Part shown: positions 61,323 to 64,000 of the stretch, piece by piece
Numbering within the stretch: the first letter of the stretch is position 1
How the letters are laid out: every line of letters starts with the position of its first letter
Source: Capsicum annuum
Taxonomy: Eukaryota > Streptophyta > Magnoliopsida > Solanales > Solanaceae
Assembly: GCF_002878395.1 (NCBI RefSeq)
Contig: NW_025825179.1
Coordinates: forward strand, 142,609 to 206,608
Length of the DNA: 64,000 bases
Direction of reading: 5' to 3'
Program-made: the position numbers and the translations under genes
The notes under the pieces: generated by a model
Told to the model about the DNA's origin: nothing
What the model saw: the letters and a program-made list of their open reading frames with translations, nothing else
The model's database searches: none

Positions 61323-62406
61323 ATGAAGCTGAAACAATTAGAAAGTCTTCTTGGTTCTCTTCAACAATTCTCCAATCCAAAGGTTAACTCTTTTTTTTTT
61401 TTTCCATATAATTCTCTGTAATTAAATATACATCTTTATGTGCTTTATTTCCAATTTTTTTGTGATTCTTGATTACTAATTTTAGTAAAAATAATGTTCT
61501 TTTTGCACTTTATTTTCCAGTTTTTGTGATTCTTGATTACTAATTTTAGTAAAAGTAATGTTCTTTTTGCACTTTATTTGTCAATTTTGTGATTCTTTAT
61601 TACTAATTTAGTAAAAATATGTTCTTTATGCACTTTATTTTCCAATATTTGTGATTCTTGATGACTAATTTTAGTAAAAATAATGCTCTTTTTTCACTTT
61701 ATTTTCCAATTTTGTGATTCTTGATTACTAGTAAAAAATTGTTCTTTTTTCTGCAGATTGAGCTAGAACAATATCCTACTGGACCCCACATTGCTTCTCG
61801 TATGCTTTACACTGTAAATTCTCTATATGGCTATATAGTCCCAGCCTTTTCTATGTTTTTCTTTCAAGGGGGTGTTTGGTCATGAATATCGAGAAATTTG
61901 GAAAATGTTGTTTTTGTTTTTAAAATGAAAAATGGTATTTGAGAATTGGAATTGTGTTCATCCATGTATACAAATTGGAGTTCCAACAACAACAATAACA
62001 TGCCTGGTGAAATTCCACAAGTAGGGTCCAGGGAGGGTAGAGTGTATGCAGACCGTGGAGGCAGAGAGTTGTTTCTGAAAGTGTAAGCAACTTGTTTATT
62101 TTTGTGAGTAAATTGGAGAGAGAAAAGGTGAAAAGCTTTCTTTTTGGCGATTTTCAAATTCCGGAATTTTATGTCAGACCTGTTTTCGGAGTTCAATCCC
62201 CAAAAAAACTAAAAGAAGTTCATGGCCAAAATGCCCCCTAAGTTTTGTTAAAAGGGTATCTTTGTTATTAAATTTTTGGGTTCCGTATAAAACATTTGAT
62301 CTTTTTAGGCTGAGAATTCATTTGAGGATGTGAACAGTAAGGTGGTTGCAGATTTCGGATGTGGTTGTGGTACATTAGGCCTTGCTGCTGGTCTTTTGGG
62401 AGCTGA
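61323..62406 (+). CDS. METTL5-like: METTL5-type 18S rRNA N6-adenosine methyltransferase, exons 1-3 (partial)
   Basis: Enzymes of this family add N6-methyl to one adenosine of 18S rRNA with S-adenosylmethionine, in animals together with TRMT112. Exon 1, 61323-61382: MKLKQLESLLGSLQQF, the plant METTL5 start. Exon 2, 61757-61813: IELEQYPTGPHIASRMLYT, the hallmark LEQYPT-PHIA block. Exon 3, 62309-62406: VVADFGCGCGTLG, the SAM-binding motif I. All junctions have GT donors and AG acceptors (ctgcag, ttttag), and the frame is open through all three exons. About 75 of roughly 200 codons are present. The catalytic NPPF motif should lie in later exons, beyond the window's end, because intron 3 runs past 62407 and holds LINE insertions. 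No lesion was seen, so this is probably a working housekeeping gene. Recognition is from family knowledge. Confidence 0.92.
61430..61745. repeat. Tandem repeat in intron 1 of the METTL5-like gene, about 60-67 bp unit
   Basis: The unit 'tttgtgattcttgattacta' plus 'attttagtaaaaataatg' and 'ttctttttgcactttatttt' recurs about five times (near 61458, 61518, 61580, 61648 and 61714) with small gaps. It fills most of the intron. Confidence 0.9.
61984..62090 (-). mobile_element. RTE/TS-SINE tail fragment in intron 2
   Basis: (caa)n at the left, then 'ggtgaaattccacaagtagg' and 'gggagggtagagtgtatgca', the reverse complement of the tail at 6735-6872. No head was recognised. Confidence 0.65.
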
Positions 62407-62808
62407 GTATGTTCATAGCTCTCTCTGGATTTTGTTTCTTTTGTTAAAATTTACTGTTGTGTGGAGATAATATATATGATCTTTGTACACCCAAGAATTG
62501 TCGAAGTCAGGAATTTCGCTAAGGGGGTTCAAGATTTAAATATTTAATGTATACTCCATAAGTTTCAATTTGTTTAACTTACTTTCCTTTTTAGTCCGTA
62601 TAAAAAAAGTCTCTTTCTGTTTAATGAACTTTACTGATGCTTGGAGATGATAAATACTCCTTTGGTTTCAATTTGTTTGTCTAGTTTCATTTTGATTTGA
62701 TTTGATTTTTGAATCTTATGGTTTTAAATTAAAGATATTTAGGATAACAAAATGCGCTTTAATCTTGTTGTCTTAAGCATGCCACGTGGAAATTCAGAAA
62801 TAAAAGAT

Positions 62809-63645
62809 ACAGCAACAAACAACAACAAACAAACCCAGTGTATTCCCACATAGTGAGGTCTGGGGAGGGTAAGATGTGCGCAGTCCATACCACTACTCCC
62901 GGGGAAGTAGCAAGGCTGTTTTCGATAGACCCCCAGCTCAAGACAAGGAATAGTAATCAAAGTCATACCAAAAAATCTGGAACAAGACAAAACATAGAGA
63001 CGCCACATCCAGGGAAAGAGTAAACAAAGACTAGTAAACAATCGTTATACTGCAAGCAACAAGAAATGATAATAAGAATACTAAACCCACCAAGTAATGC
63101 CCTACCCTACCTACCCAAAATGGCACTAGCCTTCCATGCTAATACGCGTCCTCCAGATCTTTCTATCTAGGGTCATGTCCTCAGTAAGCCGTAACTGCTC
63201 CATGTCCTGCCTAATCACCTCTCTCCAGTACTTCTTCGGTCTACCCCTGCTCTGTCTGAAACCATCCAAAGCAAGCCCCTCACACCTACAAACCGGTGCC
63301 TCCGTGCCCCTCCTCATCACGTGTCCGAACTATCTCAAACGAACCTCCCGCATCTTGTCCTCCACCGAAGCCACTCCAACCTTTTCTTGGATAGTTTCAT
63401 TCCGAACTCCATCACCCCTAGTAAGCCCACATATCCAACGCAACATCCGCATTTCCGCCACCTTCAATTTCTAAATGTGAGAGTTCTTGACTGGCCAACA
63501 CTCTGCTACATACAACATGGCTGGGCGGACTGTCACCCTATAAAATTTTCCTTTAAGCTTGGACGGCACCTTCTTATCAGACAACACTCATCCATCCCAC
63601 CCCGATACGGTAAAAGACATCCTCATCATCCATCCCACCCTTGTA
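62809..63645 (-). mobile_element. 5'-truncated RTE-clade LINE with a 19 bp target duplication
   Basis: Flanked by 19 bp direct repeats, aaattcagaaa(ta/cg)aaagat, at 62790-62808 and 63646-63664 (two mismatches). On the minus strand it holds the C-terminal part of the LINE polyprotein, a 3' untranslated region and a terminal (gtt)n-type tail. The tail (about 62811-62945) is the same sequence that ends TS-type SINEs, as expected if the SINE borrowed the LINE's recognition tail. Confidence 0.9.
63126..63600 (-). pseudogene. RTE LINE polyprotein C-terminus
   Basis: Minus-strand reading from about 63570: KLKGKFYRVTVRPAMLY, then [30 protein letters not shown], then [17 protein letters not shown] and RISMEG with the stop at 63126-63128. 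These are the conserved C-terminal blocks after the reverse transcriptase of plant RTE LINEs. Lesions include a stop where FGHV should follow Trp (near 63329-63331) and a small deletion near 63580. The reverse transcriptase core is lost by 5' truncation. Confidence 0.88.
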
Positions 63646-63721
63646 AAATTCAGAAACGAAAGATGTGCCAAAAAAAGGAAAAAGACATTCTTTCTTTAAT
63701 GGACTAATTAGGAAAGTAAGA

Positions 63722-64000
63722 TACAACAATAACAACAACGACATACCCGGTGTATTCCCACCTAGTGGGGTCTGGGGAGGGTAGAGTGTACGCAGTCTAT
63801 ACCACTACCTCAGGTGAACTAGAGAGGCTGTTTTTGATAGATTCCCGGCTTAGAACCAATAGCAATATAACAAACACAAAACATAAATGTATATAAACTA
63901 ACAATGCTAGCCACAAGATAATACTAGATCCACTGGATAATACTAAAACTATACATCCGAAACCATAAGCAGCACTCAACACCACGAACAAGAAACTTCA
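63722..64000 (-). mobile_element. 3' end of a second RTE LINE copy (runs off the window)
   Basis: (caa)n at the left, then 'ggtgtattcccacctagtgg' and 'ctggggagggtagagtgtac', then sequence parallel to the 3' untranslated region of the copy at 62809-63645 (gctgtttttgatagattccc, aacaatgctagccacaag). Same orientation as the first copy. Confidence 0.8.

Larger units (their letters stand above)
62407..64000. other. Intron 3 of the METTL5-like gene (continues past the window)
   Basis: No further exon of the methyltransferase was found before 64000. The first ~380 bp are non-coding; the rest is mostly LINE-derived (separate entries). Confidence 0.65.

Noticed and set aside
62739..63041. 100-codon minus frame across the LINE tail
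   Set aside because: It lies in the 3' untranslated region of the LINE; similar frames appear in the other tail copy only because the tails are homologous.
1..64000. Integrated DNA virus sequences (pararetrovirus or geminivirus)
   Set aside because: No coat, movement or replication-protein motifs were seen. All reverse transcriptase pieces belong to copia elements, and the LINE fragment lacks its reverse transcriptase core.

Overview
The window looks like a transposon-rich intergenic or resistance-gene region of a solanaceous plant (tomato, potato, pepper or tobacco type). Three things point there: two NB-ARC-LRR pseudogenes of the R1-like (late blight resistance homologue) class typical of Solanaceae, SINE/RTE tails of the TS type, and plant LTR retrotransposons primed by initiator-methionine tRNA. 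AT content is high, introns are present, and there are no operons. I could not determine the species.

Layout. 260-6552: R1-like NLR pseudogene 1 (+), split in its kinase-2 motif by a 3.7 kb copia-derived element (1003-4698, minus). 6735-6872: SINE-like tail. 6950-12163: near-complete but decayed Ty1/copia element (minus, 'copia D'). 13604-22070: large non-coding LTR element A (+). 23437-34509: related non-coding LTR element B (+), with a foreign solo LTR (23528-26146) nested in its 5' LTR. 36061-46460: R1-like NLR pseudogene 2 (+), split in the coiled-coil region by a second copia element (36367-43827, minus, 'copia C'), which itself carries a solo LTR (39790-42088). 47158-59063: a very short LTR element (TRIM-like) whose 5' LTR is split by a ~10.5 kb CACTA-ended DNA transposon (47442-57980); that transposon carries several inverted-repeat elements, a SINE and exon-like pieces. 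59064-61322: mixed non-coding DNA and small repeats. 61323-62406 onward: the first three exons of the only apparently functional gene, a METTL5-type rRNA m6A methyltransferase. Its third intron contains an RTE LINE fragment (62809-63645) and the tail of another (63722-64000).

Most element boundaries rest on paired evidence: TG...CA type termini, a tRNA primer site and polypurine tract at the right places, and matching target-site duplications (atatg, atttg, gattc, gtgtg, tgcct, atgag, ctccg/ctctg, and 19 bp for the LINE). These give a readable order of insertions. Both NLR loci were hit independently by related copia elements and carry many further lesions, so neither is expected to make a full receptor. 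I found no sign of a new multi-gene system. The most unusual objects are the CACTA-in-TRIM composite with exon-like cargo, the copia derivative whose gag-pol is replaced by 139 bp tandem repeats, and the pair of related coding-free elements with LTRs over 2 kb.
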